Of a DNA stretch of 64,000 nucleotides, positions 25,378 to 34,966 are shown in pieces. Both the position numbers and the translations under genes were made by a program. Positions within the stretch are counted from its first letter, which is position 1; the number at the start of each line of letters is the position of its first letter. The notes below the pieces were generated by a model. It was not told the origin of the DNA and did no database searches. It saw only the letters and a program-made list of their open reading frames with translations. Where the stretch lies: assembly GCF_000524475.1 (NCBI RefSeq), contig NZ_BAVQ01000006.1, positions 62,001-126,000 on the forward strand, written 5' to 3'. This DNA comes from Tomitella biformata AHU 1821 (GTDB taxonomy: Bacteria > Actinomycetota > Actinomycetes > Mycobacteriales > Mycobacteriaceae).

Positions 25378-27726
25378 GTGGTCAACCGGTATTCCATCCC
25401 CATCGCCCAGGAGCCGTCGAAGGTCTCCGCGGCCTTCGACTATCGGACGCAGAACCCGCAGTTCAGCCGGCCGGCGAAGATCCGCCCGCCCGCGGGCGCC
25501 CCCAACGTGCTGCTGGTGATGATCGACGACGTGGGCTTCGGCGCCGCGTCCGCCTTCGGCGGCCCATGCCGCACCCCCACCGCGGAGCGACTCGCGGCGG
25601 ACGGCCTCAAGTACTCGCGCTTCCACACCACCGCGCTGTGCTCGCCGACCCGCTCCGCGACGCTGACCGGCCGCAACCACCACAGCGTCGGCTTCGGCGT
25701 CATCGCCGAGCAGGCCGGCACCGCCCCCGGCTACAACGGCACCCGGCCCGACTCCGCCGCGACCATCGCCCGCGTGCTGCAGGGCAACGGCTATGCCACC
25801 GGCGCGTTCGGCAAGATGCACCAGACCCCGCCGTGGGAGATCACCCCCGCCGGGCCGTTCGACCGCTGGCCGCTGCGCGAGGGCTTTGAGAAGTTCTACG
25901 GCTTCCTCGGCGCGGAGTCGGACCAGTTCGAGCCGGTGCTGGTCGACGGATTCAAGGTCATCGACCCGCCGAAGACGCCCGACGAGGGCTACCACATGAC
26001 CGAGGACCTCGTGGACCAGACGCTGAACTGGGTCGAGGGCGTCAAGACGATGGACCCGGAGAAGCCCTGGTTTGCGTACGTCCCGTTCGGCGCCTGCCAC
26101 GCGCCGCTGCAGATCCCGGACCGCTACCTGGACAAGTACCGCGGCGAATTCGACCACGGCTGGGACCGCCAGCGCGAGATCACCCTCGAGCGCCAGATCG
26201 AGCTGGGCGTCGTCGGGCCGGACACCGTCCTCGCCCCGTGGGCGCCGGGCCTGCCGCACTGGGACGAGCTCGACGAGGACCAGAAGACGGTCTCCGCCCG
26301 GCTCATGGAGGTCTACGCGGCGTTCCTCGAGCACACCGACGACGAGGTCGGCCGCCTGGTCGACACCCTCGAATCGCGTGGCGAGCTGGAGAACACGCTG
26401 ATCGTCTACATGATCGGCGACAACGGGGCCTCCGCAGAGGGCGGCATGGAGGGCGCGTTCAACTACCTGGCCGGGCTCAACGGCTATAAGAGCACAACGG
26501 CCGAGGTGCTCGAGCGCTTCGACGAGATCGGCACCCCGTCGAGCTACGTGCACTACCCGGCCTCGTGGGCGATGGCCCTGGACACCCCGTACCAGTGGGC
26601 CAAGCAGGTCGCCTCGCACTATGGCGGCACCCGCAACGGCCTGATCATGCACTGGCCCAAGGGAATCACGGAGACCGGCGCGGTGCGCGACCAGTGGCAC
26701 CACTGCATCGACATCACCCCGACGATCCTCGAGGCGGCCGGCATCCCCGCGCCGCACACGGTCGACGGCGTCGCGCAGCAGCCGATCGAGGGCGTCGCGA
26801 TGAACTACACGTTCAACGACGCCGAGGCCGCGGACCGCCACACCACCCAGTACTTCGAGATCTTCGGCAACCGCGGCATCTATGACCACGGCTGGACCGC
26901 CGTGACCGCGCACCGCCCGCCGTGGCTGATGGCGACCCCGGGGGTGATGCTGCCGGACATGGACAAGGACGTCTGGGAACTCTATGACACGACGGTGGAC
27001 TGGTCGCAGGCGGAGAACCTCGCCGACCTGTACCCGGACAAGCTCGCCGAGCTCAAAGACAAGTTCCTCATGGAGGCGGCGAAGCACCAGGTCCTGCCGC
27101 TCGACGACCGCACCGTCGACCGCTTCCCCAACGAGGAGTCGCGGCCTCCGCACCCCATGCGCGGTCGCACGCGGATGAAGTTCTACCCGCACATGGATGG
27201 GCTGAACGAGAAGGCGGCACCGAGCTTCTTTAGCCGCTCGTTCTCGCTGACCGCGCGGATCGCCGGCGATTGCAGCGCGGCCAGCGGCGTCATCGCGAGC
27301 ATTGGCGGGCGCTTCGGCGGCCTGTCGTTCTACCTGCTCGACGGAAAGCCGGTGTACTGCTACAACTTCAGCGGCGGCGGGGTCACCCACCTCCGCGCCG
27401 AGCAGCCGATCCCCGCGGACGCGCAGGTCCTCGCGGTCGACTTCGACTACGACGGCAAGGGCTTCGGCAGGGGCGGCTCCGTGCGGATCTCGGTCGACGG
27501 CGCGGTCGTGGCGGAGGGCCGGGTCGAGGAGACCGCCCGCGGCATCTTCAGCATGAACGAGCAGTTCGACATCGGCCGCAACCGGGGCAGCGCCGTCTCG
27601 CCGGACTACCAGGGCAAGGGCGCGTTCGCGTTTAGCGGCAAGCTCGAATCCGTGGAGGTGGACCTGCCTGCGGCGGAGGACATCTCGGCTGCGGAGCGGG
27701 CGCGGATCGAGATGGCCACGCACTAG
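25378..27726 (+). CDS. type I arylsulfatase
   Basis: A 782-residue formylglycine sulfatase without signal peptide, hence cytoplasmic. Metal aspartates Asp50-Asp51 lie in VMIDDVGFG; the modified cysteine is Cys88 in CSPTRSATLTGR, the exact CxPxR plus downstream GR motif read by FGE. Further motifs are GKMH (137-140 region) and GDNGAS. A C-terminal beta-rich domain (about 600-770) completes a length like the AtsA type of mycobacteria. The start is GTG at 25378 with GGGAG 8 nt before. Releases sulfate from an ester, giving either sulfur or an alcohol for the neighbouring beta-oxidation genes. Controlled by the divergent TetR. Confidence 0.93.
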   Translation: MVNRYSIPIAQEPSKVSAAFDYRTQNPQFSRPAKIRPPAGAPNVLLVMIDDVGFGAASAFGGPCRTPTAERLAADGLKYSRFHTTALCSPTRSATLTGRNHHSVGFGVIAEQAGTAPGYNGTRPDSAATIARVLQGNGYATGAFGKMHQTPPWEITPAGPFDRWPLREGFEKFYGFLGAESDQFEPVLVDGFKVIDPPKTPDEGYHMTEDLVDQTLNWVEGVKTMDPEKPWFAYVPFGACHAPLQIPDRYLDKYRGEFDHGWDRQREITLERQIELGVVGPDTVLAPWAPGLPHWDELDEDQKTVSARLMEVYAAFLEHTDDEVGRLVDTLESRGELENTLIVYMIGDNGASAEGGMEGAFNYLAGLNGYKSTTAEVLERFDEIGTPSSYVHYPASWAMALDTPYQWAKQVASHYGGTRNGLIMHWPKGITETGAVRDQWHHCIDITPTILEAAGIPAPHTVDGVAQQPIEGVAMNYTFNDAEAADRHTTQYFEIFGNRGIYDHGWTAVTAHRPPWLMATPGVMLPDMDKDVWELYDTTVDWSQAENLADLYPDKLAELKDKFLMEAAKHQVLPLDDRTVDRFPNEESRPPHPMRGRTRMKFYPHMDGLNEKAAPSFFSRSFSLTARIAGDCSAASGVIASIGGRFGGLSFYLLDGKPVYCYNFSGGGVTHLRAEQPIPADAQVLAVDFDYDGKGFGRGGSVRISVDGAVVAEGRVEETARGIFSMNEQFDIGRNRGSAVSPDYQGKGAFAFSGKLESVEVDLPAAEDISAAERARIEMATH

Positions 27727-27986
27727 CAATCCATAGGCAATCCATAGGCCAGCCATGGCCGCCTATGGCCATCTATAGCCGCCGAGAACGACGAAGTTGA
27801 CGCGAAAACGCTAGATCCGCGTCAACTTCGTCGTTCTCGAGGCAGCCAGGAGAAGGCAGCCAGGTTCCACAACTCGGCGGCCTATAGGAAACCTCGTCCA
27901 ATGACTTCGCCATCTGCTCATTGATTCCACCACCCCGCGCCCAGTTCAATGGAAGCCGGCTAGGACGGGCGACGACGGGATGAATC
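27727..27986. other. intergenic space with tandem repeats and LysR-like motif
   Basis: An exact 11-bp tandem GCAATCCATAG (27726-27736, 27737-27747) begins at the sulfatase stop and passes into degenerate TATGGCC repeats to 27780. A perfect 22-bp hairpin follows (27783-27839), then a direct repeat GGCAGCCAGG. CCTATAGG (27891-27898) lies about 90 nt before the ligase start and may be an operator. No coding frame was found. Confidence 0.6.
27783..27839. terminator. perfect 22-bp stem-loop after the sulfatase
   Basis: CGAGAACGACGAAGTTGACG plus two more bases (27783-27804) pairs without mismatch with 27818-27839 across a 13-nt A-rich loop. It probably ends the sulfatase transcript. The unusual stem length and AT content suggest it may also be a dispersed palindromic repeat. 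Confidence 0.65.
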
Positions 27987-29645
27987 ATGCTGACCACGAG
28001 GACCGACTTTCTGGCCGGGACCATCGACTACCCCGACCTCACGACTGCCACGCTGCCGGCTACGGCCGCTCGCCTGTACGGGGATCGGCACGCCTTCGTC
28101 TTCGGCGACAAGGCGCTGACGTATGCCGAGTTCGGGACGCAGAGCGGACGCTTCGCCGCTGCGCTGCGCGCGTCGGGCATTGGCCGCGGCGACATCGTGC
28201 TGATGCATATGGCCAACGGGATTGAGTTCGTCGTCGCCTATTACGGCACGCTGCGATCCGGTGCGACGGTGTCGCTGGTTAATCCGCTGCAGCCGGCCGA
28301 GGGCCTGCACAGCCAGTTGCTCGACACCGCCGCGCGGGCGGTGGTGACGCAGGCTGCCCAGGCCCCGATCGCGCTGGCTGCCGTCGCGGGCACGGCTGCG
28401 GAGCTGGTGATCGTCGATGCGCCGGGCGGCCTGGACCCTAATGCCGGCGCGTCGGCCGTCGAGTTTTGGGACTTCACCGGGTCCGCGGCCGAGGAGTACA
28501 CCTGCACCGACCTGTGCGGTGACGACATCGCGCACGTCTCGTACACCGGCGGCACCACGGGCATCCCGAAAGGCGTGCGGGTGCTGCACCGCAACGTGCT
28601 GGCGAACGTGGCCCAGACGATGATGGCGCGCACCGGACACCAAATTCTGCGCCGCGCGGACGGGCAATTCGGGTTCAGTGAGGACGTGCGCCCGGGGTCC
28701 TGGGAGATGGGCCTGGGCGAGGACGTCGGCATCGTGGTCTCGCCGCTCTTCCACGTGCACGCGTTGGTCCTCTTGAACTCGTCGCTGTTGTCCGGGGTGA
28801 CGAGCGTGTTCACCGGCAGGTTCGCGCCCGCGGTGATGCTGGAGCTCATCGAGCGGCATCGGGTCACCGCCATTAGCGGCAGCCCCGCGATGTGGCATGC
28901 GTTGGCGGCGCATCCGGATGCGCGGACGCGGGATCTGTCGTCGGTGCGGGTGATCACGTCCGGCGCGGCGCCGCTGGACCTGCCGACCGCCGAGTCCCTG
29001 CGAGCGATGTTCCAGTCGGCCCAGGTGGGCGAGGGGTACGGGATGACGGAGGCCACCGCGGTGGTGACTGTGCCGCCGATGACGGGACGGTATCCCGTCA
29101 AGGATGGCAGTGTCGGCGTGCCGCTGTTCGATACCGAGGTCCAGGTCCGGGCGTTGGACGGCTCAGGCGCGGTGCTCGCAGCCAATGAGCGCGGCACGCT
29201 GTGGGTGCACGGGCCGCAGGTCGCCGACGGCTACTTGAACAAGCCGGAGGCGACGGCGGCGCAGTTCGTCGACGGCTGGCTCGACACCGGCGACGTGGGC
29301 CACGTCGACGAGGACGGCTTCGTGTTCATCTCCGACCGCATCAAGGACATGCTGCTCTATAAGGGATACAACGTGTATCCGCGGGAGATCGAGGACATCC
29401 TCGTCACCCACCCCGGGGTGGACGCAGCAGCGGTGGTGGGGCGATCCTCGCCGGAGGTGGGCGAGGAGCCGGTGGGCTTCGTCGTCCCGGTGGCCGGATC
29501 CGCAGTCTCAGAGCAGGAGCTGATGGAATTCGTCGCCGCCCGCGTGCTGCCATACCAGAAGCTGCGGGACGTGGTCTTCCTTGAGCAGCTGCCGGTCACC
29601 GCGACAGGCAAGATTAGCAAGGTGGCGCTGCGCGGGCGGCTGTGA
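27987..29645 (+). CDS. acyl-CoA ligase (AMP-forming), paralog of 10821-12521
   Basis: A 552-residue ANL ligase. P-loop YTGGTTGIPKGVRVLHRN, adenylate motif GEGYGMTEAT, hinge DTGDVGHVDEDG and C-terminal lysine in VTATGKISKVALRGRL. It shares the unusual GG-containing P-loop and GSPAMWHAL with the ligase at 10821. Both copies of the duplicated LysR pair lie within about 2 kb of one of these ligases, so the ligase plus LysR pair looks like a duplicated unit. The ATG at 27987 has only a weak GGGA upstream. Confidence 0.9.
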   Translation: MLTTRTDFLAGTIDYPDLTTATLPATAARLYGDRHAFVFGDKALTYAEFGTQSGRFAAALRASGIGRGDIVLMHMANGIEFVVAYYGTLRSGATVSLVNPLQPAEGLHSQLLDTAARAVVTQAAQAPIALAAVAGTAAELVIVDAPGGLDPNAGASAVEFWDFTGSAAEEYTCTDLCGDDIAHVSYTGGTTGIPKGVRVLHRNVLANVAQTMMARTGHQILRRADGQFGFSEDVRPGSWEMGLGEDVGIVVSPLFHVHALVLLNSSLLSGVTSVFTGRFAPAVMLELIERHRVTAISGSPAMWHALAAHPDARTRDLSSVRVITSGAAPLDLPTAESLRAMFQSAQVGEGYGMTEATAVVTVPPMTGRYPVKDGSVGVPLFDTEVQVRALDGSGAVLAANERGTLWVHGPQVADGYLNKPEATAAQFVDGWLDTGDVGHVDEDGFVFISDRIKDMLLYKGYNVYPREIEDILVTHPGVDAAAVVGRSSPEVGEEPVGFVVPVAGSAVSEQELMEFVAARVLPYQKLRDVVFLEQLPVTATGKISKVALRGRL

Positions 29646-29652
29646 CGGGTCC

Positions 29653-30546
29653 CTAGTTCAGATCCGGATCCAGGCGCTCCCGCACCACCGCCAGGAAGGC
29701 CCGTGCCACCGGGGATAGCAGGTCCGGATCGAAGGTGAGGCCGACGGCGCGGTTCAGGACGGGGATGGTGGGGCGGACGACGCAGCCGTTGGTGAGGGCC
29801 TCGGCGGCCGCGCGCTCCACGACCGTGCCGCCGACGCCCGCCGCGACAAATGGCAGTAGCGCCTCACGATGCTCCACCACCGCCGCCAGGTGCGGGATGT
29901 TTCCCATTCTCTGCACCTCCTGCTGGATCCGCTCGGAGAGCACGGTGGAGTCGTTGGGAACCCACAGCATGGGGATGTCGGGAAGCTGGGACAGCGTGAT
30001 CGGCCCCGGTGGGAGGTCGGTGCCCGGCGGATACACCAGCCGAAGCTCATGCAGTGCCAGGGTGATCGACTGCAGCGGGTCGGCGGCGGACAACGGGAGA
30101 TGGCTGAGGTAGAACTCGCAATGTCCGTCCCGGATCAGATCGACAACCTGGTCTGCATCCTGAAACTCCTTGATCCGCACCAGCACCGAGGGATGGGACT
30201 CGCGGAAGTCGGTGAGCGCCGCCGCCAGAGCGCTCAGCCCGAGAAGCGGGAAGATCATGATGTCGAGTTGGCCCACCAGCGCGCTGGTGGGCGAGGAGGT
30301 CAGGGTGTTCTTCGCCGCGATCGCGTCGCGCAGGATTTGTCGGGCCGGTCCCACCAGAGTGTGGCCGGCGGAGGACAGGACCATGCCACGGCCGACCCGG
30401 TGGAACAGCTGCAGTCCAAGGGACCGCTCCATCGTCCGGATCGACGTGGAGATCGTGGGCGGGGTGACGCCGAGTGCGGTTGCCGCCCCGGCCATTCCGG
30501 CGTGGTCGACGATCGCCAGAAAGTACTGGAGCTGCCGCAGGTCCAT
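29653..30546 (-). CDS. LysR-family regulator, type B of pair 2
   Basis: A 297-residue LysR protein resembling the type B regulator at 8869: MDLRQLQYFLAIVDHAG, FHRVGRGMVLSSAGHTLVGPARQILRD and LVYPPGTDLP...LPDIPMLWVP are shared blocks. It converges on the ligase at 27987-29645 and starts 1 nt after the stop of the type A partner, so the two are co-translated. The recognition helix VTPPTISTSIRTMERSLG differs from that of the copy at 8869, so DNA targets may have diverged. Confidence 0.9.
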   Translation of the reverse strand: MDLRQLQYFLAIVDHAGMAGAATALGVTPPTISTSIRTMERSLGLQLFHRVGRGMVLSSAGHTLVGPARQILRDAIAAKNTLTSSPTSALVGQLDIMIFPLLGLSALAAALTDFRESHPSVLVRIKEFQDADQVVDLIRDGHCEFYLSHLPLSAADPLQSITLALHELRLVYPPGTDLPPGPITLSQLPDIPMLWVPNDSTVLSERIQQEVQRMGNIPHLAAVVEHREALLPFVAAGVGGTVVERAAAEALTNGCVVRPTIPVLNRAVGLTFDPDLLSPVARAFLAVVRERLDPDLN

Positions 30547-30547
30547 G

Positions 30548-31423
30548 TCAGCAGTCGTCCTTCGCCGTCGTGATGAAGTGGATGAACGCCGCGGCTGCGG
30601 GCGACCACGGCGCTTTGCGGGTGACCAGCGCGACCTCTCGGTAGGCGGGCGGATCCATCGCGCGAGCGACGACGCCCGCTAACTGGCCGTCGGCCACTGC
30701 CCGCGAGAGGATGGTGGCGCCGGCGCCATGACGCACTAGATCCCATGTCAGCGTCGGCTGAACGCAATCAATAATGACGTTGGATGCGTTCTCCGCTAAC
30801 AGGTTTGGGCTATCGTGAATGCCCATCACGGCGTCGACGTCTATGATCAGTGGGACGTCTTGGACGTCCGCGCGCGGTACCGGATCCGGCAATGCGGCGG
30901 CTAGACCCGGGGGCAATGCGAGGACGAGCTCCTGGCATCGCAGCGAAAATGACTGCAGCGGTGGATGATCCACGATCGGTCGAGTGATGCCGACCTCGGC
31001 CACGCCGGTGCGGAGAGCCTCGAGGACCCCATCTGGGCCGTTGACGTCGATGACATGCATCAGCACGCCGGGGAAGCGCGCTTTGAACAAGCGGACCAAT
31101 TCCACCGTCGGGTCGATGGAGAACGTCGAGTAGGTCGCGATCTCCAGCCGGCCGGTGCGTAGTTCGCGGACGGACTCCACCCTGGCGCGTGCGGAGTCGA
31201 GGTCGGCGAGCAGCCGCCGGGCGGTCGCGTCGAACTCCCGGCCCGCCGCGGTGAGCTCGAGGCGACGGCCCGCTCTCTCGAATAGCGGTGCGCCAAGGCT
31301 CTTCTCAAGTGTGCGGATGGCCTGGGAGAGCGAGGGCTGCGCGATGAACAACGCGTTCGCGGCAGCCGTCACACTGCCATGGTCGACTACCGCGATGAAA
31401 TAGGAGATGGAATGCAGTTCCAT
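30548..31423 (-). CDS. LysR-family regulator, type A of pair 2
   Basis: A 291-residue LysR protein, exactly the length of the type A regulator at 7989. Shared blocks: FIAQPSLSQAIRTLEKSLG, FERAGRRLELTAAGREFDA, IATYSTFSIDPTVELVRLFKARFP and VIDVNGPDGVLEALRTG. First gene of the minus-strand pair. The region between it and the solute-binding genes (31424-31521) carries a hairpin that ends the latter, so the two units are transcribed separately. Confidence 0.9.
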   Translation of the reverse strand: MELHSISYFIAVVDHGSVTAAANALFIAQPSLSQAIRTLEKSLGAPLFERAGRRLELTAAGREFDATARRLLADLDSARARVESVRELRTGRLEIATYSTFSIDPTVELVRLFKARFPGVLMHVIDVNGPDGVLEALRTGVAEVGITRPIVDHPPLQSFSLRCQELVLALPPGLAAALPDPVPRADVQDVPLIIDVDAVMGIHDSPNLLAENASNVIIDCVQPTLTWDLVRHGAGATILSRAVADGQLAGVVARAMDPPAYREVALVTRKAPWSPAAAAFIHFITTAKDDC

Positions 31424-31457
31424 CCATCGAGCATAGTGTGGGCGCCTGGGTGATCGC

Positions 31458-31500
31458 CGCGAAAGCGGGCGAGCCCGACGAGGGGCCGCCCGCTTTCGCG
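31458..31500. terminator. terminator of the solute-binding gene 1
   Basis: Perfect 14-bp stem CGCGAAAGCGGGCG (31458-31471) with 31487-31500 and a 15-nt loop, 21 nt beyond the stop of the 31522-33141 gene. Confidence 0.7.
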
Positions 31501-31521
31501 TCGAAATTAATCATTCAGGGT

Positions 31522-33141
31522 CTATTCGATCCACGCCTTATCGAAGAGCACGATGCCATCTTGGCTGGGCACGACGCCGTGCACATTGTTGGTCCAGGGC
31601 ACGAAGTTGGTGCCCGCGCCCCACGCCAGGATGGGCGCCTTCTCGTTGACCTCGGTCTGCACGGCGGCGAGTGCCGTGCGCTTCTCATCGTCGGTGATCG
31701 CTGATTTCACATCTTCGAGCAACTGGTCCATCTTGGGGTCCGCGTACCCACCGGAGTTGGTGCTGGACGTGCTATTCAAGATCGAGAACAGCCGGCCGAA
31801 AGGTGCGGCGTCAGGGACCGGGGTGCCGGAGAGCGCCAGATCGAAATCGTAGGTGACGAACAAGGTCTTGAGCAGGTCGGTGAAGTTGGCGACGTACTCG
31901 ATGTCGGCGGTGAACCCGGCGGACTGCAGCATGGACTGCTCGACCAAGGCCATCGCCTGTGAGGCGGGGACCTGCGCGCTGACGATCTTGATGTGGGTGT
32001 CGAGGCCCTCGGCCTGCACCTCTTCGACGAGCGCTCTCGCCTCATCGAGATTCGGCGTGATGCCGGCAACGTCGTTGTGCCACTTGGACCAATCGAGGAA
32101 CATTGCGGTGCCCGGGATTCCCTTGCCATCGCGGCCACGCTCGTTCATGACGTCCGGATCGATAGCCAGCGCCATAGCCTTGCGAACGCGGACATCGGCG
32201 CCGGGATGGCCCTCTCGGCTGTTGACGGCGCCGAAGTCCATCATGCTGTCGGTCTCGATGTAGCCGGGGAAGTCCGCCTTGGCGGTGTCGACGGAATCGG
32301 CGTTGCGCAGGTACGCCATGTGGATGCCGCCGGCCTTCATCGCGTCGATCTTGGGCTGATCGCCCAGTATGTCGACGAACTTGAGCTCGGCGAGGTGTGG
32401 TGCGCCGTTCCAATAGTCAGCGCGGGCAGTGAGGAGCAGTTCCGTGCCGGGGGTAAGTTTCGTGAGGGTGAACGGGCCGGCGCCGATGGGGGTGAACGCG
32501 TTGTCCGGGCCGTCGGAGCTGGGCGCGACGATCATGCCGTACCCGAAGCTCAGCTGCGAGGGGAACTCGGGCCACGGTTGCTTCAGCGTGTAGACGACAG
32601 TGGAGGGATCGGTGGCCTCGACGGACTGGACGCCGGCCTGGAACACCTCGCTGCCGCTGCCCCTGTTCTGGTTGTATCGATTGGTGCTGGAGACCACCGC
32701 GTCCGCGTTCAGTTCCGTGCCGTCGCTGAACTTGATGCCGTCGCGCAGCTTCAGGGTCCAGCTCAGGTGGTCGTCGCTCGAAGTGAACGATTCCGCGAGC
32801 TGGGGGACGTACTTTTCCGTGCCGCTATCCCAGCGCATCAGCACATCGTAGATAGCGGCCATCTGGCTGCCGCCGGACGCGCCCGCGGCAATTGTCCTGG
32901 TCGGGTCGAGGCTCGCCACGGGGGCGAACGGGGCGAAGCTCAAGGTGCCGCCATCGACGGGGCTGCCGCCCGCGGGCTGATCGCCGATAATGCCCACTGT
33001 GCCGGGAGACGTGGTCGCGCCGCCACTGCCGTCGTCTGAACCGCTGGAACTGCTGCTGGCGCAGCCGGCGAGCAGCGCTGCGCTGGCCATCATCGCGATA
33101 GTGGCCATGGCGAGTTGTCTGCGTGGAATCGAACGTGGCAT
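31522..33141 (-). CDS. family 5 solute-binding lipoprotein (1 of 4)
   Basis: A 539-residue extracytoplasmic binding protein of the oligopeptide/nickel type (SBP_bac_5). Signal peptide with lipobox ALLAGC, Cys27 being the lipidated residue; then a Ser/Gly linker and the shared core VGIIGDQPAGGSPVDGGTL, VASLDPTRT, LAESFTSSDDHLSWTLKLRDG. The ATG at 33141 has GGAGG 7 nt upstream; a TTG one codon earlier is not needed. It is the most diverged of four tandem paralogs. No ABC permease or ATPase lies in the window, so the partner must be elsewhere. A CRP-like site is 83 nt upstream. Confidence 0.9.
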   Translation of the reverse strand: MPRSIPRRQLAMATIAMMASAALLAGCASSSSSGSDDGSGGATTSPGTVGIIGDQPAGGSPVDGGTLSFAPFAPVASLDPTRTIAAGASGGSQMAAIYDVLMRWDSGTEKYVPQLAESFTSSDDHLSWTLKLRDGIKFSDGTELNADAVVSSTNRYNQNRGSGSEVFQAGVQSVEATDPSTVVYTLKQPWPEFPSQLSFGYGMIVAPSSDGPDNAFTPIGAGPFTLTKLTPGTELLLTARADYWNGAPHLAELKFVDILGDQPKIDAMKAGGIHMAYLRNADSVDTAKADFPGYIETDSMMDFGAVNSREGHPGADVRVRKAMALAIDPDVMNERGRDGKGIPGTAMFLDWSKWHNDVAGITPNLDEARALVEEVQAEGLDTHIKIVSAQVPASQAMALVEQSMLQSAGFTADIEYVANFTDLLKTLFVTYDFDLALSGTPVPDAAPFGRLFSILNSTSSTNSGGYADPKMDQLLEDVKSAITDDEKRTALAAVQTEVNEKAPILAWGAGTNFVPWTNNVHGVVPSQDGIVLFDKAWIE

Positions 33142-33216
33142 CAATTACCTCCAGATCAGGTGTGCAGCAGGACGTCTGGCGGTGCTGCGGGCTGCATCTG
33201 ATCGTGCCATGGATGA

Positions 33217-33232
33217 TGTGATGCCGGTCATA
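33217..33232 (-). promoter_or_regulatory. CRP/GlxR-like site, solute-binding gene 1
   Basis: Plus-strand TGTGA-TGCCGG-TCATA. Perfect left half and 4 of 5 in the right half of TGTGA-N6-TCACA. Centre 83 nt before the start at 33141. Confidence 0.5.
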
Positions 33233-33273
33233 GGAAATTACTCAGGCATTGTTTTTTGTGGGGAATTGCCAAG

Positions 33274-34875
33274 CTAGGAGATCCACGCCTTCTCGAACAG
33301 GATCATGCAGTCCATCGTCGGCACCATGCCGTGGACATTGTCGGTCCAGGCAACGAAGTTGGGGCCCGCGCCGTACGCCAGCAGCGGAGCCTTCTCAGTG
33401 AGCTCCACCTGCAGGTCTGCGATCGCCTCGCGCTTGGCGTCGTCGTCGGTCGCGGATTGAACATTGGCCAGCAGCGCGTCGAGGCCCGCGTCCTTATATC
33501 CGCCCACGTTGTTGGACGACGTGCTATTCAGCGCGCTGTAAAAGCGGAGGAACGGCGCCGCGTCCGAGATGCTGAGGGCACCATAGCCGATGTCGAAGTC
33601 ATGATCGACGTACAGCTTCTTGACCATGTCGGTCACGGTGGGCGAGTAGTCGATGGTGACCTCGAGGCCGACGGCCCCGAGCATGGACTGCACCGCCAGG
33701 GCCTGCTGCTGGGAGGCCTGGTCCTGCACGCTCACATAGTTCAGCTTGCCGTCGAACCCGTCGGACTTGGCTTCGGCGACCAGAGCCTTGGCCTGCTCGA
33801 GGTCGAGGTTGACGGCAGGCGTCGTGGCGTCATGCCACTTCGACCACTCCTGGAACAGCAGAGTCCCGGGCATGCCCTGGCCTTCCTTCGCGCGCTGGTT
33901 CAACACCTCGGGATCGATGCTGAGCTGGATGGCCTTGCGCAGGCGCACGTCCGAACCGGGGCGGCCCTCGCGGCTGTTGATCTGACCCAGGTCCGCCATG
34001 CTGAGCGTCTCGATATAGCCCGGAAACTGGGTTCGGGCGGAGTTGACGGTGGCCGCGTTGCGCAGGAACGCCATCTGGATACCGCCGGATTTGAGGGCGT
34101 CGATCTTGGGCTGCTCGTCCTTGATGGTCACGAATTTGAGACCGTCCAGGTGCGGCGCGCCGTTCCAGTAGTCCGACCGGGCTTTGAGCGAGAGCTCGCC
34201 GGGGACCAGGTTCTCCAGTGTGAACGCGCCCGCGCCGATCGGGGTGAACTGCTCGCCAGCGTCGGCTGCGGCGCCGACGATCATGCCGTGGCCGAAGGTC
34301 AGCATGGCGGGGAACTCAGTCCACGGCTGGTTGAGGGTATAGACGACGGTGGAGCGGTCGGTGGCCTCGACGGACTGGACGCCAGCCTGGAACACCTCGT
34401 TGTTGGGTCCGCGGAGCTCATTGAAGCGGCTGGTGCTGGCGACGACCGCGTCGGCGTCGAGCGGAGTGCCATCGCTGAAGGTGACGTCGTCGCGCAGCTT
34501 CAGGGTCCAGACGAGGTGGTCTCCGCTCTCCGTGAGGGACTTCGCGAGCTGCGGGTGATATGTCTCCGTCTGTGCGTCATATCGGAGCAGCACGTCGTAC
34601 ACCGCCGCCATCTCGGTGCCGCCGGTGGTGCCGGCCGGCTGTGTCTTGGTGGGGTCAAGGCTGGCGACCGGCGAATAGGACGCGAAGCGCAGAGTGCCCC
34701 CGCTGACTGGTTGGCCGCCGTCAGCTTGGTCGCCGACGATGCCGACCGTGCTGGGGTCCGTTGCCCCGCCGCTATGTGAACCGGCCGTGCCGCTCGCGCA
34801 GCCCGTCAGCAGTAGCCCGCTGACTGTGGCCGCGACGGCAATGGAGCCAATGCGGTGTCGACTCGATCGTGACAT
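33274..34875 (-). CDS. family 5 solute-binding lipoprotein (2 of 4)
   Basis: A 533-residue paralog. Lipobox LLLTGC with Cys26, linker GTAGSHSGGATDPST, then VGIVGDQADGGQPVSGGTL, VASLDPTKTQPAGTTGG and LAKSLTESGDHLVWTLKLRDDV. GGAGG precedes the ATG at 34875. It probably has its own promoter: a CRP-like site lies 99 nt upstream and a terminator hairpin of the upstream paralog at 35058-35098. Ligand could be a peptide, opine or other nitrogen- or acyl-containing compound; family 5 proteins are broad. Confidence 0.9.
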   Translation of the reverse strand: MSRSSRHRIGSIAVAATVSGLLLTGCASGTAGSHSGGATDPSTVGIVGDQADGGQPVSGGTLRFASYSPVASLDPTKTQPAGTTGGTEMAAVYDVLLRYDAQTETYHPQLAKSLTESGDHLVWTLKLRDDVTFSDGTPLDADAVVASTSRFNELRGPNNEVFQAGVQSVEATDRSTVVYTLNQPWTEFPAMLTFGHGMIVGAAADAGEQFTPIGAGAFTLENLVPGELSLKARSDYWNGAPHLDGLKFVTIKDEQPKIDALKSGGIQMAFLRNAATVNSARTQFPGYIETLSMADLGQINSREGRPGSDVRLRKAIQLSIDPEVLNQRAKEGQGMPGTLLFQEWSKWHDATTPAVNLDLEQAKALVAEAKSDGFDGKLNYVSVQDQASQQQALAVQSMLGAVGLEVTIDYSPTVTDMVKKLYVDHDFDIGYGALSISDAAPFLRFYSALNSTSSNNVGGYKDAGLDALLANVQSATDDDAKREAIADLQVELTEKAPLLAYGAGPNFVAWTDNVHGMVPTMDCMILFEKAWIS

Positions 34876-34966
34876 TCAAGATCCTCCAGCTCGTCTCGGC
34901 GGCGGCGGGACTCGCCCGCCGCACACGCCGCCATGAAGGCGCCCCGTGGCGCCATCGTGGTGAGCA

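Noticed and set aside
25282-27756. Long open frame of more than 800 codons on the minus strand opposite the sulfatase
   Set aside because: GC-rich third positions open the antisense frame; the translation is Arg/Val/Asp-rich without domains, while the plus strand carries a complete sulfatase.
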